Assembly (NCBI GenBank): GCA_003996215.1
Contig: QJPP01001616.1
Span: 372,001-436,000, forward strand
Direction of reading: 5' to 3'
DNA from: Jaltomata sinuosa
Lineage: Eukaryota; Streptophyta; Magnoliopsida; Solanales; Solanaceae
Length of the DNA stretch: 64,000 bases
Below, piece by piece: positions 12,372 to 24,055 of this stretch. Positions within the stretch are counted from its first letter, which is position 1; each line of letters starts with the position of its first letter. The position numbers and the translations under genes were made by a program. The notes under the pieces were generated by a model. That model saw nothing but the letters and a program-made list of their open reading frames with translations, searched no databases and was not told the DNA's origin.

Positions 12372-12990
12372 TTTCCTACAAAACAAGAAATCAAAATCCT
12401 GAAAACCTCATCTCCAAGGTGCTCAATCATCATCCTATATTATTGAATTTGCTAAAGACCCAAGCAGCATAAAATGAACTTAGGTTGATGAAATCAAAGA
12501 TACATCATACAAGTCCACCAAGAATACACACATCAAGATTCACTTTCAATTCCCAGTTGATGAGATGAAATGCAGATTGAAATAAAGGTCACACCTTTAC
12601 AATGAATAAAGCAGTATAAAAACAATCTTAAACACGATCGGACATTATCAGATTCAATCAAAAAGAATCGGATCCTTAAAACGATCAATCAAAATCAAGA
12701 ATCAAGAACGTTAAGCCCAACAAAACAAGCAAGACCCAAGAATGAAAATGGTTTCATCAAACAGCAACAACATGTAAGAAAGACACAATTGAGAGAAAAT
12801 AATGAATACCCAAATCAAGAATCAGCCGACCCAGATGAGAAAACAGTAAGATCTAAAGAGGGGGCAATAGTAGAACGAAGGGCCTTCTTCTTCCTTCTCT
12901 ATATTTTGCCCCCCAAACTTTGGTGTCCCCCACTCTTTTCTCTTCTCTTTCCAATCTTTCCAATCAATATTTGAATACACAATATGTTCA
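12372..12990 (-). promoter_or_regulatory. 5' UTR with probable intron, and proximal promoter, of RNA-binding protein gene
   Basis: Immediately upstream of the start codon (minus strand) a pyrimidine-rich tract ends in TTTTGTAG, a strong acceptor only 4 nt before ATG. This suggests a 5'-UTR intron. The best matching donor I see is G|GTATTC near 12809, which would make an intron of about 430 bp, but it is weak and another donor is possible. Upstream exon and promoter would lie around 12810-12990, which contains purine-rich tracts and an AGGCCC element. No decisive TATA box is visible. Confidence 0.45.
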
Positions 12991-13890
12991 GCTAACAAAA
13001 AGATTGTTTCTAGCCTTTAATTTTATATTAAAAAAAATATATATTTTTTTAAATTTTTTTTTTTTTTTTTGGTAAGAAGAAAGAATATGTGGTGTAGTGA
13101 GGAAGAAAGGAAAACAAAGAAAATTTTTGGTGTGATTTGATCTGATAAATTTGGAAGGGATTGCTTGTCTTCCATTTTCTTCAATATATATATACTTACT
13201 GGAGAAAAAAGAAATCCTTAGCACATTTTCAGATGCTAATGTTTGTACATGCACGTCTATACTATGGACCCTGTCTATGAGCAAAAATCCACCATTGATT
13301 TTAGCCAACTTGTTTGAAATTCACATGCTACAAGCCTACAACATGATAATGTTATGATGGACGGTGCTGATTGCACTCTATTGTACTATATGTTTTGACA
13401 AATAAACTTGAAATTTGAAAAAAGAATAATATGAGTAAATAAGTAATTAAGGAGGATCTCCTTAATTGTTTCCGATTGATGATCGGCCATAATTGTTGAA
13501 AATATTTTTCTCCGTAAGCATATATATGAAAAATAAATAAAAGAGGAATGATTATTGTTATTATATATACGAGTTTAAAATTTTTAAAATCAATAAAGCA
13601 TAATGTTATGAATGAACATGACCAAAAGACTAAGGCGGATGGCACATTTAGAAACTTAGCAAATTACATTTGGAATTTGGGTTGTGTGTGTATTAGGGAT
13701 TATGTTAAGACTTATGTTGTTATTTTTTCATTAGCTATTTTGTAATAGCAGTTTGAAATCTCCCTTTTCTTTTTTTCCTTTTGTTCTTTGGTAAATAATC
13801 TGCTTGTAAGGTTGTTTTTATTAATCAATACAAACCTTTAGTTTGTTATGTCGGTGCTTTTATTGTTCCTACTTCATATCTTTCTGCGCT
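12991..13890. other. Upstream flank of RNA-binding protein gene, AT-rich
   Basis: Contains A/T homopolymers (13030-13070) and short TA runs. A TATATATA-like stretch near 13185 on the minus strand could be promoter sequence, but this is not decisive. No gene seen. Confidence 0.35.
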
Positions 13891-14990
13891 TATACTATGC
13901 TTGATGCTCAAGTCAACACTCTCTTTGAATCATTTGAAGGCGCTGCAACCTGCAAAAATCAATGAAGGTAGTGCAAGAGAATCATTATGGTACCATTTAT
14001 CGTATACGATCACTATGACAGAAAGAGATGCAATTGAACTCTACATCTATGGACGATGCCAATATAGAGGATTCCAATATGGAAAACACAACGAACAGCA
14101 CTGGGATAGTCTATATCGGAGACGACGATTCTCATCAATGAAAATGCATGCTTGTTGAACAATTCTGAAGTATCTTTAAAGATGTTAGAAGATTCCATAC
14201 TAGATTCATTACTGGGATATTCTGCAATTCTTGAACACCAGATGTTTGACACAATGCTCAACAGATATTTTAGCTCCAAGTCCTGAAAAGTTATTTGTGT
14301 TGCGTTTGGCATCAGTTACAATGACTGATACAATGGTGATTTTGCTATTCAGCTTGAAACTCTCACGGTTTATTACAGTGACATTAGAAATGTTGTTAAG
14401 GTACAAGATGAACCAGAGGAATTTGTTCACTACTTAAGTGACCCCAAGTGTTGCACTCGTCTTATAAGTGATCCATTTACAAATGCATTGTTATTTATGG
14501 GTTAGAACCATAATTGAAAATGTGACTAAACAAATATTATTTTATTTTTTATTTGACCCTCGGTTCAGATGAAAAACCCCTGCGAGTCAAAGTCAGGTTT
14601 CTGGATCAAGTTGTAACTATGGAATCATGTTTGGTTTCATTTGATAAGCGCGGGTATGCCGTGTTGAATGTCATTGCACAATTTATCGAATTTATGTATT
14701 CATTTACAGTTGTCTTTGGGGTTGACATTTACAGGAGTTAAGGGTGTTCAATACTAATTTTCAATCAGATCTCCCATTTATTCAATGCTCAATGAATGAA
14801 AGTAAATTGATGGAATGGTTCTTTCACCTTGCAAAGAGATTGGCATCTGGTAACTAATTCACAATTAGAGTTTTTGCTAGTGGACTCATTCATATTGCTT
14901 AATCAAGTGCGTTAGATATATTAACGACAGAGCTTCAATCTACTTACAGTCAAATGCGTCAAGAGGACATGCCAATGGTGCGACACTTAA
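13891..14990 (+). pseudogene. Unidentified degenerate coding-like region
   Basis: Several neighbouring short frames have protein-like rather than random composition, for example ILAPSPEKLFVLRLASVTM (near 14270), VVKVQDEPEEFVHYLSDPK (near 14400) and LQSTYSQMRQEDMP (near 14940). They lie in order on the plus strand, broken by stops and frame changes. This looks like an old pseudogene or exon remnants of one gene. I do not recognise the family. Confidence 0.3.
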
Positions 14991-14999
14991 CAATTTTGT

Positions 15000-15430
15000 T
15001 CCTTTAAATTTACCATAAGTTAACAAAAATGATCCCTTATGTTTGAGGGTAGGTTCAAAATAGTTCCTTAAGTATGCATGTAACAATTTTGATCTTTTAA
15101 GTTTGTCAAAATTTAGTCTCCGACAAATTATTTATCGAATTTGACATGATTTTTTTTTAAATTATAAACACCTAAAAGTCTCATCAATTCCTAAAATATA
15201 CAACATAAAAAGCTACACTAGATACTAAAAATATATTTAAAAAATAGTAGAAATTATACCTCAAAAAGTCATTTCAAGTCTTTAAAAATAAATTTAAAAT
15301 AGCATAAATTATAAAAATTGTCACTACGAAAAACAAGCAAAAAATTGAGGGATACAATTTTATCGTTTTTGTGTATTTCTATATTTTTAGAGATATAGAA
15401 TTATATAAAGGGAAAAGGACCTTGTTTGGC
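15000..15430. repeat. AT-rich dispersed-repeat-like DNA
   Basis: The stretch contains sentence-like variants of 'TTTGTTCCTTTAAATTTACC', 'ATGATCCCTTATGTTTG' and 'TTTGATCTTTTAAGTTTG', an imperfect short repeat typical of intergenic MITE-like DNA. Boundaries were not established. Confidence 0.35.
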
Positions 15431-15529
15431 CACTCAGTCAAAGTAATTCCACCAAAATGACCATTTTTAAACTTAGGTCATTTTTTAGCCGTTCGGACAT
15501 ACTATTTCCGAATTTTAGCCTTCGGGTAT

Positions 15530-15800
15530 AGATGTGTATAGAAACTGTATAATTATTGTATACAATATGTATATGTATAATATTTCTATGGAAACTGTAT
15601 AGGATGTGTATCAAAACTGTATAATTGTTGTATAGAATATGTATTGGTATAAGATTTCTGTAGAAACTGTATAGGATGTGTATAGAAATTGTATAATTGT
15701 TGTATAGAATGTGTATTTGTATATGATATGTGTAGAAATTACATCATTGTTGTATATGACATATAATTGTATAGGATGTGTATAGAAACTTTATTATTGC
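15530..15800. repeat. Imperfect tandem repeat, TGTATAGAAACTGTATAA-type
   Basis: Variants of TGTATAGAAACTGTATAATTG followed by TTGTATAGAATRTGTATT recur several times (for example near 15535, 15610, 15665 and 15690). The array decays into TA-rich sequence to the right (to ~15960). It is non-coding. Individual units are short and variable, so the array grew by slippage or unequal exchange. Confidence 0.6.
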
Positions 15801-15959
15801 ATATGTATAAAAATGTATTATTAATGTATAAAATGTATATATTTCTTATGTATTTCAACTGAAATAGCACATTATCATTTGTATGTTTTAAATATATAAA
15901 ACATATAATAATTGTATATATTCTATAATGTATACATTGTGTATATATTGATTATACAT

Positions 15960-16319
15960 TTATTAAATACGAATTATACAAAAAAAAATAAACATAAAAA
16001 TTACAATACATTGACTTTTTCCCGTTTTAACCATCTCCTTTATATTGAGGAAAAATAAAATAAGAAACTATGAAATTATATACTAAAAAAATACAACAAT
16101 TAAAAAAAGATTTTCAAAAACAAATGAATAGCCCCCCCCCCCCCAAAAAAAAAAAAAGAAAAAAAGAGAGAAGCAACATATGAGTTGCAAGAAAAATGCA
16201 ATAATGCATTGACATTTAAAAAAAAAAGCGAAAAAAATAAAAGAACAACATTTTTTTTTAATTTAAAAAAAGCGGCAGACTAAGAAGGAGGCGGACTATT
16301 TTTTTAAAAAAAATTAAAA
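15960..16319. repeat. Low-complexity A-rich DNA with a C(15) homopolymer
   Basis: A run of about 15 C residues ends near 16144 and is followed at once by an A-run. Several more A- and T-runs follow. Nothing gene-like. Homopolymer length may be unreliable in the assembly. Confidence 0.6.
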
Positions 16320-17420
16320 TGACCCAATTGGGCCATGCTTTACTCATAAACAAAGCAATTGTACACACAAATAAAAGGCTCGGTCCAAGTGACAGCCCAA
16401 GAAAAAATACAAAAGCCCAAGAAGGCGAACTAGCATGGCTAAAAAATAGAAATTCTAAACCTAGGCCATTTGCATGGGATTACTTTAGCCGACCGGCTAT
16501 TGTTGTCCTTGTCCCTTATATAAATTACTCATTTTTAAACAAATATTTTGAAAATTATTATTGCCAAAAGGTGTTTAAATTGACTATATATTTATTTTCC
16601 TTTTAAATAATTTAGTTTGCAAGATAATAGTATAATATTGGTACTTTATTTGTAAAAGTAATTACATTGTGATAGGTGAATTAATTTATCATGATCTGAT
16701 AGTTACTTTATTTTTAAAAAAATTAAAAGGATTCAAATAATTAATTTAGGATAAATTCTCTTATTTCAATTGCGATCAAATTCAATTAGTTAATTCGATT
16801 TGATCGTATTTTGAATCTAAACTGGCCACAATCGCTCTTAAAACTCCCAAGTGGCTACATTAAAACCTCCAGACCATTTGCAGAAACCTATACTCCTAAA
16901 CTGAATTTGGACCGGGTCAACTCGACTGACCCGGCTCAACTGCCCTTTAACCCCCTTTAATCCAACCCCACGCGTCCCCCCCCACACTCTCTTTCTCTCT
17001 TTTCTTTTCCTTCTTCTCTTCAACATTCACAACACCTAGACATGTTTCTCTTCACTCTTATTATCTTCAACGATACAGACCTCCAAATGATGCTTCATAG
17101 AATCCGATGAGCCTAGAAATCAAGTAAACGACGCTAGTTTTCTTTGATTCAGTATTGCTCAATATGTTTGGCACGAAGATAGTACGAGTGAAATCTTTTA
17201 AAAGATTCTTGGATGAGGACATCTCCTCAATTCCAACGAATTTCTTCTATTTTATTCAAAAATTGTACCATTTTCGTACAATACAGCTCGCTCCCAACCT
17301 TATCCTCCAAAAGAAAATCAATTTCATTCAAAAAATCTTCAAAGATTTTCATCCATTTTTTTTCAAAAGGAGCCCTAATCTCCATCTATAAATAGCTCAC
17401 ATTGCCTTCATTATGGGAAG
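16320..17420 (+). mobile_element. LTR-like sequence with TATA box, split by the chromovirus
   Basis: The stretch reads like the U3 part of a solanaceous gypsy LTR or a promoter: GC-richer patches (about 16890-17000), pyrimidine tracts, and CTATAAATAG at 17388-17397 about 30 bp before the insertion site. It resumes at 22982 after the inserted element. No coding frame is supported. The LTR interpretation rests on general resemblance only; a cellular promoter cannot be excluded. Confidence 0.4.
17388..17397 (+). promoter_or_regulatory. TATA box (TATAAATA)
   Basis: CTATAAATAG lies in a pyrimidine-flanked context about 30 bp upstream of the GGGTC target site. The chromovirus therefore entered near the expected transcription start of whatever this promoter served. 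Confidence 0.55.
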
Positions 17421-17425
17421 GGGTC
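17421..17425. repeat. Target-site duplication GGGTC (left)
   Basis: GGGTC directly precedes the left LTR and is repeated at 22977-22981 directly after the right LTR. Confidence 0.9.
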
Positions 17426-17746
17426 TGATACACTTTACTAATGAAAAAGGAATTACAGAGAGAAATAACTAAGCAAAACTAGAAGATAGAATTAAGAGAT
17501 CATTCAACATGATTTTACTGTGTACTGCAACCGACTATAAAGGAATGATGAGCTCAGCTCCAGTCACGTGGAAGCTGAGCTGGGTAACTGCTTATTGGAC
17601 CAAAGTGCAATTATCATAACTTTCACTTGGACTTAATTGACATAAACAAAACTTACTATAAATAATTATAACTAATTCTGTTATCCTGCTACTGCTCCAT
17701 TGCCATTGCTTTAAGTACCACCCTCCTCTTAGGCTAGATCGTATCA
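17426..17746 (-). repeat. 3' LTR of the chromovirus
   Basis: 321 bp, starting TGATACGATC and ending GTGTATCA in element orientation. It matches 22656-22976 throughout, with about 14 substitutions and no length change. Confidence 0.92.
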
Positions 17747-20700
17747 GGTCCCCCTCCACAACAACTTCCTTGTCCTCGAGGACGAAAAGAAGGAAATCGC
17801 AGCTTGACCATGGTAGCATCCTCCCAGGTAGCCTGATCTTTAGGAAACTGATCCCATTGAATCAACAGTTGGGCAACAACTTTGTGTCTTTTTTGAATTA
17901 TGCGTCTGTCTAAAATCTTCATAGGTTTGGGGCAAAATGGGCTCGAGATATTAAGTACAGGAGGATGAGAAATGACCTCAGGCACAGCATAACAAGGTTT
18001 AAGCAAAGAAACATGGAATGTGGGATGTAACAAGAGGTCAGGGGAAGAGATAATTTATAGGCCACACTGCCAACTTTGAGTTCGATTAAGTAAGGACCAT
18101 AGTACTTGGAAGAAAGCTTACTAAAATGATGATGGGACATGGTAACCTGCCTGTATGGTTGAAGCTTCACATAAACCTAATCACCAACCCTGAATTGTCT
18201 GTCAGTTCTATGCTTGTTAGCTTGGTCTACCATTCGTTATTGTGCCCTTGCTAAATGGTATTTCAGTAGCTGAATCTTGAACTCTCTAGTCACCAAACTT
18301 CGATCAACCTCTTCCAATGTAGAGTGTCCAGCCATGTAAGGCAAATGTAAAGCGGGAGGTTTCCCATACAATGCTTCATAAGGAGTACAATGGATTGCTG
18401 AATGAAATGAAGTGTTGTACCACCACTCTGCAAACACTAAAAACTGATCCCAAGTCGAAGGTGAATCAGAACAAAAATACCTTTAGTATGTTTCGAGGCA
18501 TCTATTTACCACCTCAGTCTGCCCATCTTATTGAGGATGATAGGCAGTGGAGGTACCCAAAGTTACACCTTGAATGGCAAAAAGTTCTTGCCATAATTTA
18601 CTAGTAAATATAGGATCCTTATCACTAATAATTTCCTCCGGCATACTATGAAGCTTAAAGATATTATCTATAAACAACTTAGCTATATCAGGAGCAGCAT
18701 AGGGATGAGATATAGTAAAGAAGTGGGCAAACTTGGTTAGCCTGTCTACCACCACCCAAATAGCCGTCTTACCCTTAGACTTTGGCAAGCCTTCAATGAA
18801 ATCCATACTCACACTACTCCAAGCAGTGGCTGGTATAGGAAGTGGTTGCAACAGACCTGAATAAGCTATGGTTTCATTCTTACTTCTTTGACATACTAAA
18901 CATTTTTTGACATAGTCAGTCACATCAGATTTCATGTCCTTCCAATAGAACAAGGCATCTAACCTTCTGTAAGTATTATCAACTCCTAAATGACCCACAT
19001 GGGGTAAATCATGCCATATGTGAATAAGTTCTTGCCTCAAGACTGCATTAGAACCCACTACCAACTTCCCAAACCTCCTGAGTTGTTGATGGATAAAAGT
19101 ATACCCTTTAGCAGTGCCCTCATTTTGTGGTAGTTGGCCCATAATATCCTGGAGGACAGGATCAGTTGTCCAACTCTGCATAATGTCCTGAATCAACCCA
19201 GTTTTTACTGTGGAGAGAGTGAGATTAGCCAACTCTACAGCAAGTAGTATGGATAAGGCATCAACAGCCTTATTCTCTCTTCCCCTTTTATATTCAATCT
19301 CAAAGTTGAATTGCATCAACTTAGTAACTCACTTCAATTAAGAACCAGTGTGTAGCTTTTGCTCCAAAAGGAACTTCAAAGATTTCTGATCAGTTCTTAT
19401 TATGAATGGATGACACCTTAAGTACTGACTCCACTTTGTTACTGTCATAACTAAAGCCAATAATTCCTTGTCATAAACTGATAAGGGTTGGTGTTTGATA
19501 GCGAAACCTTTACTCAAATAAGCAATACGTATTTCCTTTTGCATCAACAATGCGCCGATGCCCACATCACAAGCATCAGTCTCCACAATAAAAGGGAAAG
19601 AGAAATCAGGCATACTCAATATAGGTGCTGAAGTCAAGGCTTCTTTCAAAGCCACAAATGCTTGAGTAGCAGCTTCATTCCACTTAAAGTTATCTTTTTT
19701 AAGCAAGTCAGTTAAGGCCTTGCTGATCACACCATAACCCTTAATAAATCTTCTATAATAGCCAGCTAGCCCAAGAAAACCCCTCAACTGTTTAAGATTT
19801 CCAGGAATATGCCACTCTTGCACTTCTTGAATCTTCTTTGGGTTTGTAGCTACCCCTTCAGTTGAGATAATATGACCTAGGTACTCTACTTTGGATGTTG
19901 CAAACACACATTTAGCTTTCCTAGCCAAGAGCTTGTGTTGCTGTAAGATGGAGAATGTAACTCTGAGATGATGTAAGTAATCCTCTAAGGTCTGACTGTA
20001 GACCAATATGTCATCAAAAAGACCAATATGAATTTCCTTAAGTGATCCTGAAAGATGTAGTTCAAGATGTGGTTCATCAACCCTTGAAAACTAAAAAGGG
20101 CATTAGTCAGTCCAAAGGGCATGACTAGATACTCAAAGTGGCCAGTGAGTTCTAAAAGCAGTCTTGTGAATATCATCAGGTGACATCCTGATTTGATGAT
20201 ATCCTGATCTAAGATAAATTTTAGAATTCACCTTAGAACCTCCTAATTCATCCAACAACTCCTCAATGATGGGAATGGGAAACTTATCTTTAATTGTCAA
20301 TTGATTGAGGGCCCTGTAATCTACAAACATTCTCCAACTTCCATCTTTTTTCCCCACTAGAACCACAGGTGAAGCAAAAGGACTACAACTCTGTTGAATC
20401 AGTCCTTGCTCCAAAAGTTCTTGAACCATCTTCTCAATGATATCTTTCTGAATGGGGGAATACCTATATGGTCTAGCACTCACAGCTTTGGCCCCTGGGA
20501 TCAATGGTATATGATGGTCAAACAAGGGTATGGATGGTGGTAGTTCCTGAGGTTCCCCAAATATATCCTGGAATTCCTCCAAAACAGTGTGAACTTCATT
20601 AAGTTCATGTTTTTCATCTCCTGTCTGTTGGTGCTAAACACTAGCATCATATGCCCTTATCATGAATAATTGTATTTAGCCCTCTTCCCTACTTTTGAGT

Positions 20701-22617
20701 GAACTAGAATCAACTATTCTGAATTTAGGGGCCACCCCTTGTAGAGTAATCAACTGACCTTGATGTTCAAACTCCATGTCAACAGTCTGAAGTTGAACTT
20801 AATATCTCCCAGCTGGTACAACCATTGTACTCCTAACACCATATCACAAGAACCCAAGGGAAGTAGAAGGAAATCAGCCTTGAAAACCTTGCCTTGTAAC
20901 AACCATTCCAACCCTCTGCAAACTCTATTGATCTGTACTGAGTTGCCATCAACTAGACTCATACAAATAGGTTTACACTGTTCCATTGGCCACCCCATCC
21001 TGGACACCAAATCACAATCCAGGAAGTTATGAGTGGAGTCACTGTCGACCAAGATGTTCAACTATCTTTGTTGACAATACCCAGTCACTCTTAAGGTTCT
21101 ATAACCCACTGTGCCATTGAGTGCCTGAAGTGATATCTCACAAGCTTCAGCAACTTCTTCCTATGGGATTGGTTCCTCCTCTTTAGGGTCATCTGTGTCC
21201 TCCTCAATATCCAAGAGAAAGAGGTGACCCTTATTCTTGCAAACATAACCTGGTTGAAACTTTTCATCACACAAGTAACACAAACTTTTAGCTCTCTTAT
21301 CACTTAATTCAGCAGGAGATAGCCTTTTCCTCATTCTCCTATCATCAGGTGGTCTAGGGATGTGGGTTTAAGGTTGAGTAATAGGTTTAGTATTGGTGTA
21401 AGTGTTGGTGGTTGGGGAATTTATTGGAACAATGGGTAAGGAAAATGAGGAAGGGCTTTTCAGGGCTTTAGCTTGTTTGGCAAAGACAGATTCCTGCATT
21501 CTAGCTAAGTGATAGGCCTGAGGTAGAGAATAAGGTTTGTGTATCTTCACTGCTTCTCCAAGCTCAGGCTTAAGGCCATTCAAAAACATGCTAATGGAAT
21601 GATTTGGATCAAGGTTAAGCCTGGTCATTGACCTGTCAAAGACCTCCTGAAATTCAACCACTCCTCCCGTTTGTCTAAGCTTCAACACCTCTAACATGGG
21701 ACCGTCATATTCAGCACCAAACATGTTTGTTAATGCCATTAAGTACTCTTTCAAGAGGGAAAAGGTAGGTGAGCTCTGCTTCTCATGTAGGCCTGATACC
21801 ACTGTAAGTCAATATCATCAAAGTGTATTGCGGCTACTGTTACCTTTTGGTGGGGTAACCCTTCGTCTAGAGAGAAGAACTGCTCAACCCGATACCACCA
21901 ATCCTGAAATCCTTTAGCATTGAATCTAGGGAACTCCACTCTAGATAATCTGGTTAAGGTTTGGTTGTGAGATACGGGTGGTAAAGGATGATATTGGGGG
22001 TAATAGTAGCTGTTGTTGGGAGGAAGATAAGGACTGGGAGGATTCCGGTTAAGAATTGAAGCTGGGAAAGTGGAACTGGAAGGATATGGGATGTATGGGG
22101 TCTGAAATGGAGCTTTGTAGGAAGGTATTTGGTGTGAAAATTGGGGGTTAGGCATGGGTAAGTAAGCAGGGTTATATGTCGATTGAATCTGTGAAGTTGT
22201 GATGGGATTAGAATGGGGAATTTGAGTTACTGCTACATTGAGGTTTTGCTGGTAATTCAAATTGGGATTGAAGGGAGTCATGAGAGTTGATTGCTGGTTA
22301 GCAGGAGAGTTAAAATTGACCCTAAAATTCTGTGAATCCTGTGGGGTTCGTGGGTTTGCTGCTAAAATTCTCGGCAACAGAGGTAATAAAGTTGTTTTAG
22401 GCATACCCGATAGATTACCCGGTCCTGCAGTTGGAGAATAAAGCTCTGTAGAAGGCTGTGATGGGGTTACTTGTTGTTTATCCTTCACCTGAGTATCCTT
22501 TGAGCTCAAAGCTTCTCTCAATTCTCAGAATGAATTCTCATGCACCAATTCCATTTGTTCTTGTCACTGTTCCATCTGATCCAGTCGAGTCATCACTTCT
22601 CGAAGCTCACCAGTCAT
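17734..22617 (-). pseudogene. Decayed gag-pol of the chromovirus
   Basis: The frame starts at an ATG at 22617-22615, shortly after the PBS, and meets stops within 30 codons. Recognisable pieces in order are: gag (22521-21368); a zinc-knuckle-region remnant (21303-21091); aspartic protease with VDSDSTHNF (21061-20750), where the usual DSG glycine is replaced; RT with FVDYRALN (20582-20133); a YVDD-equivalent box split by a frameshift near 20010-20030; RNase H with VETDACDVGIGALL (20006-19338); integrase with a zinc-binding part and catalytic blocks MDFIEGLP and ISDKDPIF (19319-18528); and a chromodomain with VLIQWDQFPKDQATWEDATM-like residues (17734-18033). At least eight frame breaks separate these pieces. 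Confidence 0.9.
17747..17757 (-). other. Polypurine tract of the chromovirus
   Basis: In element orientation GGAGGGGGACC directly precedes the 3' LTR, the usual plus-strand primer position. Confidence 0.8.
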
Positions 22618-22642
22618 GGTGATAACCCACAGAGCAGGAATT

Positions 22643-22654
22643 GCGCTGATACCA
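22643..22654 (-). other. Primer-binding site, tRNA-Met type
   Basis: TGGTATCAGCGC lies one base inside the 5' LTR. It differs at one position from the common initiator-tRNA-Met primer site TGGTATCAGAGC. Confidence 0.85.
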
Positions 22655-22655
22655 C

Positions 22656-22976
22656 TGATACACTTTACTAATGAAAAGGGAATTACAGAGAGAAATAACT
22701 AAGCAAAACTAGAAGATAGAATTAAGAGATCATTCAACATGCTTTTACTGTGTACTGCAACCGACTATAAAAGAATGATGAGCTCAGCTCCAGTCACGCG
22801 GAAGCTGAGCTAGGTAACTGCTTATTGGACCAAAGTGCAATTATCATAACTTACACTTGGACTTAGTTGATATAAACAAAACTTACTATAACTAATTATA
22901 ACTAATTCTGTTATCGTGCTACTGTTCCATTGCCATTGCATTAAGTACCACCCTTCTCTTAGGCTAGATCGTATTA
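22656..22976 (-). repeat. 5' LTR of the chromovirus
   Basis: 321 bp, partner of 17426-17746. Its outer terminal dinucleotide has changed (plus-strand end TA instead of CA), one of the substitutions between the pair. Confidence 0.92.
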
Positions 22977-22981
22977 GGGTC
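22977..22981. repeat. Target-site duplication GGGTC (right)
   Basis: Perfect copy of 17421-17425. Confidence 0.9.
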
Positions 22982-23500
22982 ACCACCTATTCTTTTGAAT
23001 TTTTAGAGTATTTGATGTGCTTTTCTCATGTTCTAAGAAAAAATAAAAATCTTTACGCCAAATCAGTAGTTACGAGTTAAAATTGAAGTTCTCAATGTAG
23101 TGAAATCTCAGTCAACTTATCATTCTCAGCTCGTTGCTCCAAAGGAGGTAAGCCTATTCCTTGAAGCTTCTATTATGTGAAATTTTTTACTCATGAGTAT
23201 TTGTTTCTTGCTTGAATTTGTATGCATACTTAGCCTAACTTTTATTTTTTTATTCGTATGGATTAGATAGTGTCTGTTAAATAGTGTCGATGGATATACT
23301 GCTTAAACATTGTTGATATTTTGTTTCAGCTTTAAATTTTTATGTTTACTTTATTTTTTCTTTAATATTTTATGTGAGTATGTGATTGTGTTTAGTTCTT
23401 ATTCTACGTGTAAACAATAGCACAAATTATGCTTATTTTGTTTTATTATTTGAATCCCGTTTGTGACTAAGTGTATTCTGAATTGAGAAAATTCTCAAAG
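22982..23500 (+). mobile_element. Continuation of the interrupted LTR-like sequence
   Basis: It picks up directly where 17420 left off. 'CCAAAGGAGGTAAGCC' near 23140 resembles a splice donor in a leader. T-rich, no coding frame supported. Confidence 0.35.
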
Positions 23501-23501
23501 T

Positions 23502-24055
23502 CTTGATTCACGATATCAAGTAAGGTCCACTAAGGAGAAGTGAAGTTCGATCTTTGAACTTACTTTATAATTCTCCCCAAAGATTAAAACTTTGGGATAA
23601 GGTAGACCTTCACTATAGCTTATTCTTGTCCCAAAAGTTCACCTCTTTTAGCTTAATAAGTACAAAGGCCCTTAAAGACTGCTTGATTTTCTAATGCCAT
23701 TCAAAATTGGTCTAAGAAGGAAAGTAAATAGTCACTCTTTGGGATTACTTCGTAGTTCTTACCAAAGAGTGAAGCTTTAGGTGAAAAAAAGTTTATGCTA
23801 GCTTATTTTTACCTCAAGAGATCATTTACTAAGTATAATGTCATGACAAACTTTCTAAGACTTTAATTAGTTCTTAATGCTACATGAAGTATGTAAAGGG
23901 AGATAAGGGACTACTCTTTGTGATTACTTTCTAGTCTTTCCAAAGAGAAGAATTTGAAAAAATGTAGGTGCATCACTATAGCCTAACTTCAATTCTTAAG
24001 ACTCTTTTAGTCTTATTTTGTTTGCTGTGAAAGTCAATACTTGAGCAAATCCTTG
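23502..24055. repeat. Three imperfect ~180-bp tandem units
   Basis: Anchor blocks TACTTTATAATTC (23561), TACTTCGTAGTTC (23746) and TACTTTCTAGTC (23925) are each followed by CCAAAGA-type and, further on, TAGCTTATT/TAGCCTAAC-type blocks. The spacing is 185 and 179 bp. Divergence is high, so the repeat is old. It probably belongs to the surrounding retroelement LTR or leader. Confidence 0.55.

Larger units (their letters stand above)
17426..22976 (-). mobile_element. Complete Ty3/gypsy chromovirus (Reina-like), 5551 bp
   Basis: The element is bounded by two 321-bp LTRs and a perfect 5-bp duplication GGGTC, and is oriented on the minus strand. The order is 5' LTR (22656-22976), PBS, gag, protease, RT, RNase H, integrase, chromodomain, PPT, 3' LTR (17426-17746). 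The integrase-after-RT order and C-terminal chromodomain place it among chromoviruses. The small size and short LTRs fit the Reina clade, which is an inference. By eye the LTRs differ at about 14 of 321 positions. Every coding domain is interrupted, so it is not autonomous now. Confidence 0.92.

Noticed and set aside
16130..16160. Poly-C run as a structured element (i-motif/G-quadruplex)
   Set aside because: A single homopolymer next to a poly-A run is more likely slippage or an assembly artefact.
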